This document shows, piece by piece, positions 7,039-13,785 of a stretch of 17,008 nucleotides of DNA. Source of the stretch: an uncultured Collinsella sp. Lineage in GTDB: Bacteria; Actinomycetota; Coriobacteriia; Coriobacteriales; Coriobacteriaceae. The stretch lies in contig CALKBB010000107.1 of assembly GCA_937989795.1 (NCBI GenBank), forward strand, positions 1 through 17,008, read 5' to 3'. How positions within the stretch are numbered: the first letter of the stretch is position 1; every line of letters starts with the position of its first letter. The notes beneath the pieces are model-generated. The model saw nothing but the letters and a program-made list of their open reading frames with translations. It did no database searches and was not told where the DNA came from. The position numbers and the translations under genes are program-made.

Positions 7039-8217
7039 ATGAACGTTCTGGTCGTCAACGCAGGATCTTCGACGCTTAAGTATCAGGTCATCGATACCAA
7101 GTCCCACAAGGTGTCCGCAAAGGGCTCCTGCGAGCGCGTCTGCTTTACCGGCGGTACCTTCACCCACGCTGCCAACGGTTCCAAGAAAGTGACCGAGAAC
7201 ATCGAGTTCCCCGACCACAAAGTCGCCATCGAGGTCGTCCTGAAAGACCTCGAGGCCAACGGCGTCAAGATTGAGGGCATCGGCCACCGCATCGTTCAGG
7301 GCGGTTGGTACTTTGGCGATTCCTCCCTCGTCGACGAGGACGTTCTCGCCAAGATTCGCGAGGTCGCTCCGCTCGCCCCGCTGCACAACAACCCCGAGGC
7401 CAACGTTATCGAGTACTGCCTCGAGCAGTATCCCGACCTGCCCAACGTTACGGTCTACGACACCGCTTTCCACTTCAACATGCCCGAGGTCGCTAAGACC
7501 TACGCCCTGCCCAAGGACGTCTGCGACAAGCTGCACATCCGTAAGTACGGCGCCCACGGCACCAGCTATCGCTACATCTCCAAGAAGATCGCCGAGATGA
7601 CCAACGGCGAGGCTCGCAAGGTCGTCGTGTGCCACATCGGTTCCGGTGCCTCCCTGTGCGCTATCGAGGACGGCAAGTGCATGGACACCACTATGGGCTT
7701 GACGCCGCTCGACGGTGTCATGATGGGCACTCGCTGCGGCTCCATCGACCCGGCTACCGTGTGCTACCTGCAGCGCGAGGGCGGCTACACCTTCGACGAG
7801 GTCGACGAGATGATGAACAAGAAGTCCGGCCTTTTGGCTGTGACCGGCGGCAAGACCAACGACTGCCGCAACGTCGAGGAGCTCGCCGCTGCTGGCGACC
7901 CCGAGGCTCAGCTCGCCTTCGACATGTTTGTCTACAAGATTGCCGCCAAGGCTGCCGAGATGGCCACTTCCATGTGCGGCATGGATACCCTGGTCTTTAC
8001 CGCTGGCATCGGCGAGCACGCTCCGGCCGTCCGCGCCGGCGTGGCCGACCGTCTGGCCTTTATGGGCGTCAAGATGGATTATGCCCGCAACGCCCTGCGT
8101 GGCGACGGCGCTTGGTGCCTGTCTGCCAAGGATTCCAAGGTCAAGATCTTCGTCATCCCCACGGACGAGGAGTTCATGATCGCTTCTGACGTCGAGCGCA
8201 TCGTCAACGGCAAATAA
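7039..8217 (+). CDS. ackA: Acetate kinase, diverged paralogue
   Basis: 392 residues, full family length. Catalytic landmarks are present: NAGSSTLKYQ (Asn7), GHRIVQGG (Arg84), LAPLHN (His116), DTAFH (Asp141), KYGAHGTS (His173), GTRCGSIDP (Arg232) and PTDEE (Glu378). Nucleotide-site motifs differ from the family and from its neighbour: GTSY instead of GTSH (Tyr177), CHIGSG instead of CHLGNG (Ser202), TGGKTNDCR with one extra residue (about 269-277), and GIGEH instead of GIGEN (His327). It should interconvert acetyl phosphate and acetate with ATP formation, but phosphodonor or acyl specificity may have shifted. Ribosome site AGGGAG. Codon use looks strongly C-biased, suggesting high expression. 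Paired with the second copy 163 nt downstream. Confidence 0.93.
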   Translation: MNVLVVNAGSSTLKYQVIDTKSHKVSAKGSCERVCFTGGTFTHAANGSKKVTENIEFPDHKVAIEVVLKDLEANGVKIEGIGHRIVQGGWYFGDSSLVDEDVLAKIREVAPLAPLHNNPEANVIEYCLEQYPDLPNVTVYDTAFHFNMPEVAKTYALPKDVCDKLHIRKYGAHGTSYRYISKKIAEMTNGEARKVVVCHIGSGASLCAIEDGKCMDTTMGLTPLDGVMMGTRCGSIDPATVCYLQREGGYTFDEVDEMMNKKSGLLAVTGGKTNDCRNVEELAAAGDPEAQLAFDMFVYKIAAKAAEMATSMCGMDTLVFTAGIGEHAPAVRAGVADRLAFMGVKMDYARNALRGDGAWCLSAKDSKVKIFVIPTDEEFMIASDVERIVNGK

Positions 8218-8227
8218 TTGCAAGAGG

Positions 8228-8267
8228 GGAGGGGCTGGACGACCAAGTGCCGTTCAGCCCCTCCTTT
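8228..8267 (+). terminator. Terminator of the first ackA gene
   Basis: GGAGGGGCTGGAC (8228-8240) pairs with GTTCAGCCCCTCC (8252-8264), 13 bp with one G-T, 11-nt loop, followed by TTT. It separates the two acetate kinase genes into distinct transcripts. Confidence 0.8.
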
Positions 8268-8297
8268 GCGCTCGCTGGGCGATATTCTGATAGCTAT

Positions 8298-8325
8298 TTA
8301 TCAAGATATGATAACTTCTTATTAA
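8298..8325 (+). promoter_or_regulatory. Probable promoter/operator of the second ackA
   Basis: An AT-rich patch between the terminator and the second ackA holds the dyad TTATCA-AGATA-TGATAA (8298-8314) and a TATTAA (8320-8325) that may be the -10. The dyad would lie in the -35/-10 interval, a normal operator position. The regulator is unknown; the match to promoter consensus is weak. Confidence 0.4.
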
Positions 8326-8380
8326 AATGCGGCCGCCTTAAGGGGTCTGCGTCGACCGTATTGCACTGCAAAGGAGTCTC

Positions 8381-9559
8381 ATGAACGTACTTGTTGTCAA
8401 CGCCGGCAGCTCAAGCCTTAAATATCAGCTTTTGGATACCGATACCCGCGAGGTTTTCGCCAAGGGCAACTGCGAGCGTATCGGATCGGACATGGGCATC
8501 TTCGGCCACTCCGAGAACGGTGGCGCCAAGCAGACCGAGGAGGTTCCTTTCCCCGATCATCGCTCTGCTATCGCTCGTGTGCTCGAGGAGCTCGAGAAGA
8601 CCGACTTTACGATTGATGGCATTGGGCATCGCATCGTTCAGGGCGGCTGGCACTTCGATGATTCCGCGGTCGTCGACGACGAGGTCATGGCCAAGATCCT
8701 TGAGGTGGCACCGCTTGCTCCGCTGCACAACTACGGCGAGGCCGCGGCGATTGAGTATTGCCGTGAGAAGTATCCGGAGCTGCCCAACGTGGCCGTCTTC
8801 GACACCTCGTTTCACATGACTATGCCCGAGGTTGCCTACACCTACGCCCTGCCCAAGGACGTGTGCGACAAGTACCATGTGCGCAAGTACGGCGCCCACG
8901 GTACGAGCCACCGTTACGAGTGGATGATGGCCAAGGAGATCCTGGGCTCGCGCTGCCACCGTCTGCTCTCGTGCCATTTGGGCAACGGCGCCTCGCTTGC
9001 CGCCATCGAGGACGGCGTGTGCCGCGACACCACGATGGGGCTCACGCCGCTTGACGGCCTGATGATGGGAACCCGCTGCGGTTCCATTGACCCGGCCACC
9101 GTGTGCTACCTCCAGCGCGAGGGCGGCTACAGCTATCAGGAAGTCGATGACATGATGAACAAGCAGTCTGGTCTGCTTGCCATCTCGGGCATCTCCAACG
9201 ACGCCCGCGACATCCGTACACGCGCCTCCGAGGGCGACGAGCGCTGCTTGCTCGCCTTCGATATGTTCGCCTACAAGGCCATGCAGCAGGCTGGCTCCAT
9301 GATCGCTTCCATGGCGGGCGTGGACACCATCACCTTTACCGCCGGCATCGGCGAGAACGACTGGTCGATCCGCAAGGCCTTCTGCGACTGCTTTGAGTGG
9401 CTGGGCGTACGCATCGACAACAATAAGAACCGCGAGGCCGTGGGTAACGGCCCGCAGGTCATCAGTGCCGCCGGTTCCGCCGTCACGGTCATGGTCATCC
9501 CCACCGACGAGGAATACATGATCGCCCACGACGTCGAGCGTCTGACCAAGAACAACTAA
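8381..9559 (+). CDS. ackA: Acetate kinase, canonical copy
   Basis: 392 residues, colinear with the upstream paralogue except for small indels. It has the standard acetate kinase residues: Asn7, Arg84, His116, Asp141, His173, His177 (GTSHRY), CHLGNG with Asn202, Arg232, SNDARD (Asp274, Arg276), GIGEN (Asn326) and PTDEE. It converts acetyl phosphate plus ADP to acetate plus ATP, completing the Pta-AckA fermentation route with the pta gene downstream on the other strand. Ribosome site AAAGGAG. Codon use looks less strictly C-biased than in the first copy. Own promoter region and own strong terminator, so it is probably regulated independently. Confidence 0.95.
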   Translation: MNVLVVNAGSSSLKYQLLDTDTREVFAKGNCERIGSDMGIFGHSENGGAKQTEEVPFPDHRSAIARVLEELEKTDFTIDGIGHRIVQGGWHFDDSAVVDDEVMAKILEVAPLAPLHNYGEAAAIEYCREKYPELPNVAVFDTSFHMTMPEVAYTYALPKDVCDKYHVRKYGAHGTSHRYEWMMAKEILGSRCHRLLSCHLGNGASLAAIEDGVCRDTTMGLTPLDGLMMGTRCGSIDPATVCYLQREGGYSYQEVDDMMNKQSGLLAISGISNDARDIRTRASEGDERCLLAFDMFAYKAMQQAGSMIASMAGVDTITFTAGIGENDWSIRKAFCDCFEWLGVRIDNNKNREAVGNGPQVISAAGSAVTVMVIPTDEEYMIAHDVERLTKNN

Positions 9560-9581
9560 CGCACGCATTTGCAAGTAAACG

Positions 9582-9617
9582 AAAGGCCTCCTGAGCAACA
9601 GCTCGGGAGGCCTTTTT
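9582..9617 (+). terminator. Strong Rho-independent terminator after the second ackA
   Basis: AAAGGCCTCCTGAGC (9582-9596) pairs with GCTCGGGAGGCCTTT (9601-9615), 15 bp with one T-G, loop AACA, followed by TTTTT through 9617. It starts about 20 nt after the stop codon. Confidence 0.95.
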
Positions 9618-9634
9618 GCTGGCAGGCGGACGGC

Positions 9635-9804
9635 GGAAACCCCATCCCATTTCGAGCGCAAATTCTGGGATACGCTTTCCAGTTGAGGCATGTTGCGGAA
9701 AGTGTGACCCACAATAAAGCATGATTCCGTCCCACGGTTTCCCAAACAGGCCCCAAGCGGAAGCTGCATCCCACAATCCGCCTCCAAACCGGGACACACT
9801 TTCC
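9635..9804. repeat. Array of six 15-bp motifs at exact 31-bp steps, alternating orientation
   Basis: Motif approximately GGAAAGYGTRWCCCA. Copies start at 9635 (+, GGAAACCCCATCCCA), 9666 (-, TGGGATACGCTTTCC), 9697 (+, GGAAAGTGTGACCCA), 9728 (-, CGTCCCACGGTTTCC, the most degenerate), 9759 (+, GGAAGCTGCATCCCA) and 9790 (-, CGGGACACACTTTCC). Every step is 31 bp and orientation alternates strictly. The 16-nt linkers differ, though several start with CAA. Neighbouring copies can pair, for example 9666 with 9697 over 13 of 15 positions counting wobbles. The step is not a multiple of 3, so the repeats are not coding. The layout resembles a small BIME (alternating REP units) or an array of dyad protein sites on one DNA face. 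Confidence 0.75.
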
Positions 9805-9966
9805 GGCGGGCTAGACATCAGACCGCAGCCAACATTTCGGTCCCAAAGTGACCATATCTGCATCGTTTGACCCTCCAGCAACGGCACTCATCCATTCAGT
9901 TTTTCAGCGCCAGCTCGTAGCCAAGCCGCCGTCCACCCCAGATACCCTGATTGCTACGTGGCGGTA
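9805..9966. other. Gene-free stretch between the 31-bp array and the pta-end palindrome
   Basis: Part of the 552-base interval between the second ackA and pta. Apart from a small dyad GGTC-N7-GACC (9839-9853) I see no gene, promoter or clear repeat. A frame open on the minus strand through 9495-9887 crosses the ackA end and its terminator and has no family features. Confidence 0.5.
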
Positions 9967-10097
9967 GAAGGCCGTACGGGCTAACCCCTGAAAACAATCC
10001 GCAGACCAGAAGCGCCCCCGTTCGTAGCTCCGAAGGAGCAGAACGGGGGCGTTTCATTGGTCGAGGACGTTTTCAGGGGTTAGCCCGTACGGCCTTC
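9967..10097. repeat. Nested palindrome 1, at the 3' end of pta
   Basis: Outer arms of 29 bp are perfect inverted copies: 9967-9995 (starts GAAGGCCGTACGGGC, ends AAAAC) and 10069-10097. Between them are 73 nt holding an inner hairpin (10009-10055). On the minus strand, the direction of pta, the core reads GTCCT near its start and TGCGGAT near its end, resembling the cores of palindromes 2 and 3. The arm begins only 14 nt after the pta stop codon. Bases outside the left arm (CAGAT..CTGA..GC..TACG) weakly mirror the last codons of pta. No recombinase gene is nearby. Confidence 0.85.
10009..10055 (-). terminator. Inner hairpin, probable pta terminator
   Basis: GAAGCGCCCCCGTTC (10009-10023) pairs with GAACGGGGGCGTTTC (10041-10055), 15 bp with one G-T. 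The stem is topped by a GCTCC-GAA-GGAGC mini-stem (10027-10039). The minus strand continues GCTTCTGG, with no real T-tract; the plus strand continues GTTTCATT. Position after pta suggests it ends that transcript, possibly in both directions. Confidence 0.6.
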
Positions 10098-10111
10098 GGG
10101 CGATGCGTACG

Positions 10112-11092
10112 CTACTCAGCCATCTGAGCCTGGACGGCGGTGATGGCCACGACACCCACGATGTCGTCGGCAGAGCAGCCGCGCGAAAGGTCGTTGACCG
10201 GCTTGGCGATGCCCTGCAGGATGGGGCCGTAAGCGTCGGCGCCGGCGAAGCGCTGGACCAGCTTGTAGCCGATGTTGCCAGCCTCGAGGTCGGGGAACAC
10301 GAGCACGTTGGCCTTACCGGCAACGGAGGAACCGGGAGCCTTGAGCTGGGCGACGGTGGGGACGATAGCGGCGTCGAGCTGCAGGTCGCCATCGATGGCG
10401 AGCTCGGGAGCCTTCTCCTTGCAGAACTTCACGGCCTCCTGGACCTTCTTGGCGACCTCGCCGCCGGCGGAGCCCATGGTGGAGTAGGAGAGCATGGCCA
10501 CGTGCGGCTCAACGTTGCCCATGAAGGTGGACCAGGAGTGAGCGGAGGCGATGGCGATCTCGGAGAGCTCGTCGGAGGACGGGTTGATGTTGAGGCCGCA
10601 GTCGGCGAAGATCAGCGTGCCGTCGGTGCCGAACTGCGGAGTGTCGGTGCACATCACGAAGAAGGCCGACACCAACTTGGTGCCCGGGGCGGTCTTGAGG
10701 ATCTGCAGCGCGGGGCGCAGCGTGTCGGCGGTGGAGTGGCAGGCGCCGGAGACCAGGCCGTCGGCGTCGCCCATCTTGACCATCATGGTGCCAAAGTAGG
10801 TAGCATCCATCACCTGGGCGCGAGCCTGCTCGATGGTGACGCCCTTCTTGGCGCGGAGCTCGGCAAACTTCTGCGCGTACTCCTCGTGCTTCTCGGCATT
10901 GCGCGGGTCGATGACGGTAGCGCCGGGAACGTTGATCTCGTCGGGGTTGCCCAGGATGACGATCTTTGCCAGGCCCTCCTCGATGATCTTGGTAGCTGCG
11001 ACGATGGTGCGCGGATCCTCGCCCTCGGGCAGGACGATCGTCTTAAGGTCGGCCTTGGCGGCAGACTTCATACGGTTAAGGAAATCGCTCAT
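10112..11092 (-). CDS. pta: Phosphate acetyltransferase
   Basis: 326 residues, the length of the short (class I) Pta enzymes without N-terminal regulatory domains. Recognisable segments are KTIVLPEGEDPRTIVAA near the N-terminus, DADGLVSGACHSTADTLRPA, GTLIFADCGLNINPSSDEL, VAMLSYSTMGSAGG, and VLVFPDLEAGNIGYKLVQR with FAGADAYGPILQGIAKPVND near the C-terminus. It converts acetyl-CoA plus phosphate to acetyl phosphate, the substrate of both upstream acetate kinases. It is convergent with them, so it is not co-transcribed despite the shared pathway. A strong AAGGAGTAAC precedes ATG 11092. Codon use is strongly biased, as expected for a central fermentation enzyme. The 3' end abuts palindrome 1. Confidence 0.96.
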   Translation of the reverse strand: MSDFLNRMKSAAKADLKTIVLPEGEDPRTIVAATKIIEEGLAKIVILGNPDEINVPGATVIDPRNAEKHEEYAQKFAELRAKKGVTIEQARAQVMDATYFGTMMVKMGDADGLVSGACHSTADTLRPALQILKTAPGTKLVSAFFVMCTDTPQFGTDGTLIFADCGLNINPSSDELSEIAIASAHSWSTFMGNVEPHVAMLSYSTMGSAGGEVAKKVQEAVKFCKEKAPELAIDGDLQLDAAIVPTVAQLKAPGSSVAGKANVLVFPDLEAGNIGYKLVQRFAGADAYGPILQGIAKPVNDLSRGCSADDIVGVVAITAVQAQMAE

Positions 11093-11144
11093 GTTACTCC
11101 TTACAAGCGTTTCGCTAAGCTCCAGGCGCCTGACTGCACACGAA

Positions 11145-11167
11145 TAAACCCGCTGCTAGCGGGTTTA
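11145..11167. terminator. Hairpin in the pta 5' region
   Basis: TAAACCCGCT (11145-11154) and AGCGGGTTTA (11158-11167) form a perfect 10-bp stem with a GCT loop. It lies about 50 nt upstream of the pta ATG, inside the leader if pta starts near 11213. It could be an attenuator-like leader element or a bidirectional insulator between pta and glf. No downstream T-tract beyond the stem itself. Confidence 0.5.
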
Positions 11168-11219
11168 CCTTTCAATTATGTACGCCGCGGTGCTTGAGCT
11201 TTCCTTGTGTGGCAAGCTC

Positions 11220-11245
11220 ATTATAGGACGCATTAGCGCTATAAT
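11220..11245. promoter_or_regulatory. Facing -10 boxes for pta (minus) and glf (plus)
   Basis: TATAAT occurs on the plus strand at 11240-11245 and on the minus strand at 11225-11220, separated by 14 bp. The plus box would start glf about 70-75 nt before its ATG; the minus box would start pta with a leader of about 120 nt. Each -10 lies in the -35/-10 zone of the other promoter, so RNA polymerase should not occupy both at once. The -35 elements are not recognisable. Confidence 0.5.
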
Positions 11246-11323
11246 CGCTCTGATAAATATGTCTCGAAGAATGTTCGAGAAAAGCCCAGCTAACGAGCCC
11301 GTGGCTTTTGACAAGGAGTATCG

Positions 11324-12526
11324 ATGCAGATTACCTCAGGCCTGCCTGAAGGCTTTAACGCCGGCGCGTACGACATGATTGTCGTCGGTGCTGGATATGC
11401 CGGTGCCGTTTGCGCCCGCCGTCTTGCCGAGACCATCGGCTATCGTGTTGCCGTTTTGGAGCGCCGTAGCCACATTGCGGGCAACGCCTACGACTGCGCT
11501 GATGAGGCCGGGATCCTTATCCACGAGTACGGTCCGCACATCTACCACACTTTTAACGAGCGCGTCCATAATTTCCTGTCGCGCTTTACCAAGTGGACGG
11601 ATTATCAGCACAAGGTGCTCGCCAACATCAACGGTACCCTTATGCCCGTGCCCTTCAACCATGCGAGTCTCAAGCTCGCCTTTGGTGACGAGCGCGGCGA
11701 GGAGCTGTATCAGAAGCTCGTGGAGACCTTTGGCAAGGACGTCAAGGTGCCCATCATGGAGTTGCGCAAGAAGAACGACCCGGATCTTGCCGAAGTCGCC
11801 GATTACGTCTATGAGAATGTCTTTTTGCATTACACCATGAAGCAGTGGGGCCAGACGCCCGACCAGATCGACCCGTCGATCACCGGCCGCGTTCCCGTTT
11901 TTGTGGGCGACGATGACCGCTACTTCCCGCAGGCTCCCTTCCAGGGCATGCCGCAGGACGGCTATACCGCGCTGTTCGATCACATGCTCGACCACGATCT
12001 GATTGATGTGTTCTGCGATGTGGACGCCCGCGACCTCTTCGAGATCGACGAGACCACCGTCAAGATCGACGGCAAGGTCTATGGCGGCGAGATCGTCTAC
12101 ACCGGTCCGCTCGACGAGCTGTTCAACCTCGACCTGGGCGCTCTGCCGTACCGTACGCTCGACATGAAGTTCGAGACGCTCGATATGGACCAGTTCCAGC
12201 CCGTGGGCACCGTCAACTACACCACGAGCGAGGATTACACGCGTATCACCGAGTTCAAGAACATGACCGGTCAGGTCCTGCCCGGCAAGACCACCATCAT
12301 GAAGGAGTACTCCAAGGCCTATACGCCCGGCTCGGGCGAGACGCCCTATTACGCCATTCTGGAGCCCGAGAACCGCGAGCTCTACGAGCGCTATCTTGAG
12401 CGTGTCCAGAACCTGACGAACTTCCACCCGGTGGGTCGCCTGGCCGAGTATCGTTACTACGATATGGATGCCGTGACCAACTCTGCCCTCGATCTTTCGG
12501 ATGAGATTATCGCCTGCCATGCATAA
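11324..12526 (+). CDS. glf: UDP-galactopyranose mutase
   Basis: 400 residues. The N-terminal FAD-binding fold carries YDMIVVGAGYAGAVCARRLAE (Gly-x-Gly-x-x-Gly at 22-27) and the LERRSHIAGNAYD segment typical of Glf. Further hallmarks are HEYGPHIYHTFN, FLHYTMKQWGQTPDQIDPS, RVPVFVGDDDRYF, and the C-terminal FHPVGRLAEYRYYDMD. The flavoenzyme interconverts UDP-galactopyranose and UDP-galactofuranose in the cytoplasm, supplying galactofuranose for surface glycans. AAGGAG 7 nt before ATG 11324 fixes the start, giving a short 16-residue lead before the Rossmann strand. It overlaps the following glycosyltransferase gene, which implies coupled expression. Confidence 0.96.
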   Translation: MQITSGLPEGFNAGAYDMIVVGAGYAGAVCARRLAETIGYRVAVLERRSHIAGNAYDCADEAGILIHEYGPHIYHTFNERVHNFLSRFTKWTDYQHKVLANINGTLMPVPFNHASLKLAFGDERGEELYQKLVETFGKDVKVPIMELRKKNDPDLAEVADYVYENVFLHYTMKQWGQTPDQIDPSITGRVPVFVGDDDRYFPQAPFQGMPQDGYTALFDHMLDHDLIDVFCDVDARDLFEIDETTVKIDGKVYGGEIVYTGPLDELFNLDLGALPYRTLDMKFETLDMDQFQPVGTVNYTTSEDYTRITEFKNMTGQVLPGKTTIMKEYSKAYTPGSGETPYYAILEPENRELYERYLERVQNLTNFHPVGRLAEYRYYDMDAVTNSALDLSDEIIACHA

Positions 12527-13550
12527 AGTCATATCATTTGGTATTCCCTCGTATAACGCTGCCAAGGACATGGACCATTGCATCACCTCCATTCTGGAGG
12601 GGAGCAATTACGCCACCGATATCGAGATCATCATCGTCGATGACGGTTCCAAGGACGAGACGGCAGCCAAGGCCGACGAGTGGGAGACACGTTATCCCGG
12701 CATCATCCGCGCGGTGCATCAGGAGAACGGCGGCCACGGCATTGCCGTCCTCTCGGGCTTGCGCGAGGCGCAGGGTACCTACTACAAGGTCGTCGACTCG
12801 GACGACTGGCTCGATGGCGCAGCCCTATCGACTATGCTTTCGATCCTGCGCGGTTTTGAGGAGCGCGACCAGCGCGTCGACCTCTTTATCTCGAACTATG
12901 TGTACGAGAAGGTTTACGAGGGCACGCATACCGCTATTGGCTACAAGTTTGCCCTGCCGCGAAAAAAGATTTTTACCTGGGACCAGATTGGTCATTTCCG
13001 TCTGGACCAGAATCTGCTTATGCACAGCCTGTGCTATCGCACGGATGTGCTGCGCGCGTCCAATCTGCCCATGCCGCCGCACACGTTCTACGTAGACAAC
13101 ATCTACGCCTACGTGCCGCTGCCGCGTTGTAAGACCATGTACTACGCCGACATCGACCTCTATCGCTACTTTATCGGCCGTGAGGGCCAAAGCGTCAACG
13201 AGGCCACGATGGTCAAGCGTCTGGACCAGCAGTTCCGCGTGACGCGCATCATGATGGAGTCGTTCCATCTGTACGGCGATGTCGAGTCATCGCGTCTGCG
13301 CTCGTACATGATGGGCTATTTCACCATGATGATGGCAATCTGCTCGGTGCTTACTAAGCTTTCCGACGAGGATTGTGCCGATGAGCGCCTGAAGACGTTG
13401 TGGAGTGATCTGAAAGCCTATGACGAGCGTATGTATCGTCGTGCACGCTACGGTGTGGTCGGCTTCTTCACCAACCTGCGTGGTCGGGCCGGAGACAAAA
13501 CCACACTCGGCCTATACCGTCTTGCCTCAAAGATCTTCAAATTCAACTAG
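12519..13550 (+). CDS. Family 2 glycosyltransferase, coupled to glf
   Basis: 343 residues from ATG 12519, whose ATGCATAA overlaps the glf stop by 8 nt. The frame is open to an ATG at 12501, but MHKVISFGIPSYNAA places the first strand at the usual distance. The GT-A domain shows IEIIIVDDGSKDET (nucleotide binding), HQENGGHGIAVLSGLREAQG, and the metal-binding VVDSDDWLD (Asp93, Asp95, Asp96). The remaining 200 residues lack a clear membrane span, suggesting a cytoplasmic or peripheral enzyme. Pairing with glf suggests it uses UDP-galactofuranose or builds the same glycan, but the sequence does not prove the donor. No Shine-Dalgarno is visible, consistent with translational coupling. Its last codons fall within a palindrome. 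Confidence 0.88.
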   Translation: MHKVISFGIPSYNAAKDMDHCITSILEGSNYATDIEIIIVDDGSKDETAAKADEWETRYPGIIRAVHQENGGHGIAVLSGLREAQGTYYKVVDSDDWLDGAALSTMLSILRGFEERDQRVDLFISNYVYEKVYEGTHTAIGYKFALPRKKIFTWDQIGHFRLDQNLLMHSLCYRTDVLRASNLPMPPHTFYVDNIYAYVPLPRCKTMYYADIDLYRYFIGREGQSVNEATMVKRLDQQFRVTRIMMESFHLYGDVESSRLRSYMMGYFTMMMAICSVLTKLSDEDCADERLKTLWSDLKAYDERMYRRARYGVVGFFTNLRGRAGDKTTLGLYRLASKIFKFN

Positions 13551-13738
13551 CTGCTGAGTAATCGCTGCTGATAGGTTGACTGGGCCCCTTGGCCTTTAGT
13601 TTGCTACTGCGAACAGTCCTGCTCGCACGGAAAGCACATTAAGTGCTTTCCGGCTCGTGCGGAACTTGTATCAAACTAAAGGCCAAGGGGCCTCTGCTAT
13701 AAGAATCGATTGTCAGGCAGCTGAATTTTGAAGATCTT
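13530..13738. repeat. Concentric imperfect palindrome spanning the glycosyltransferase 3' end
   Basis: AAGATCTTCAAATTCA (13530-13545, the last codons of the glycosyltransferase) is mirrored by TGAATTTTGAAGATCTT (13722-13738), with a 1-nt difference. AGCTGC (13549-13554) is mirrored by GCAGCT (13717-13722). Both sets are nearly concentric with palindrome 2 inside them (centres about 13634 and 13637). Thus a region of about 209 bp, including a stop codon, reads as an inverted duplication with small indels. Confidence 0.65.
13583..13692 (+). repeat. Nested palindrome 2, after the glycosyltransferase gene
   Basis: Perfect 21-bp arms at 13583-13603 (GGCCCCTTGG...AGTTTG) and 13672-13692 enclose 68 nt. 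The core in plus orientation reads GTTTG, 9 nt, ACAGTCCT (13613-13620), 14 nt, CACATTAAGTG (13635-13645), 12 nt, TGCGGAACT (13658-13666), 5 nt, CAAAC. The apex is a 10-bp hairpin CGGAAAGCAC-ATTAA-GTGCTTTCCG (13628-13652), which may be the glycosyltransferase terminator although no T-tract follows. Confidence 0.85.
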
Positions 13739-13785
13739 AGACGCGCGGTACACAGGGGCCTGGGCTGAAAAGAATTAGGTTGGAA

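Noticed and set aside
9635..9804. 31-bp periodic array as a CRISPR
   Set aside because: Repeats are only 15 bp, degenerate and alternate in orientation, linkers are 16 nt, and there are no cas genes in the window.
9495..9887. 130-codon open frame on the minus strand between ackA and pta
   Set aside because: It runs through the end of ackA, its terminator and the 31-bp repeat array; composition is odd (many Trp, Cys, Ser), no ribosome site or family motif is seen, and the repeats are out of phase with codons.
9967..10097. Invertible promoter (inverton)
   Set aside because: The enclosed 73 nt form a GC-rich hairpin with no -10/-35-like sequence, and no recombinase gene is present. Kept only as a testable alternative.
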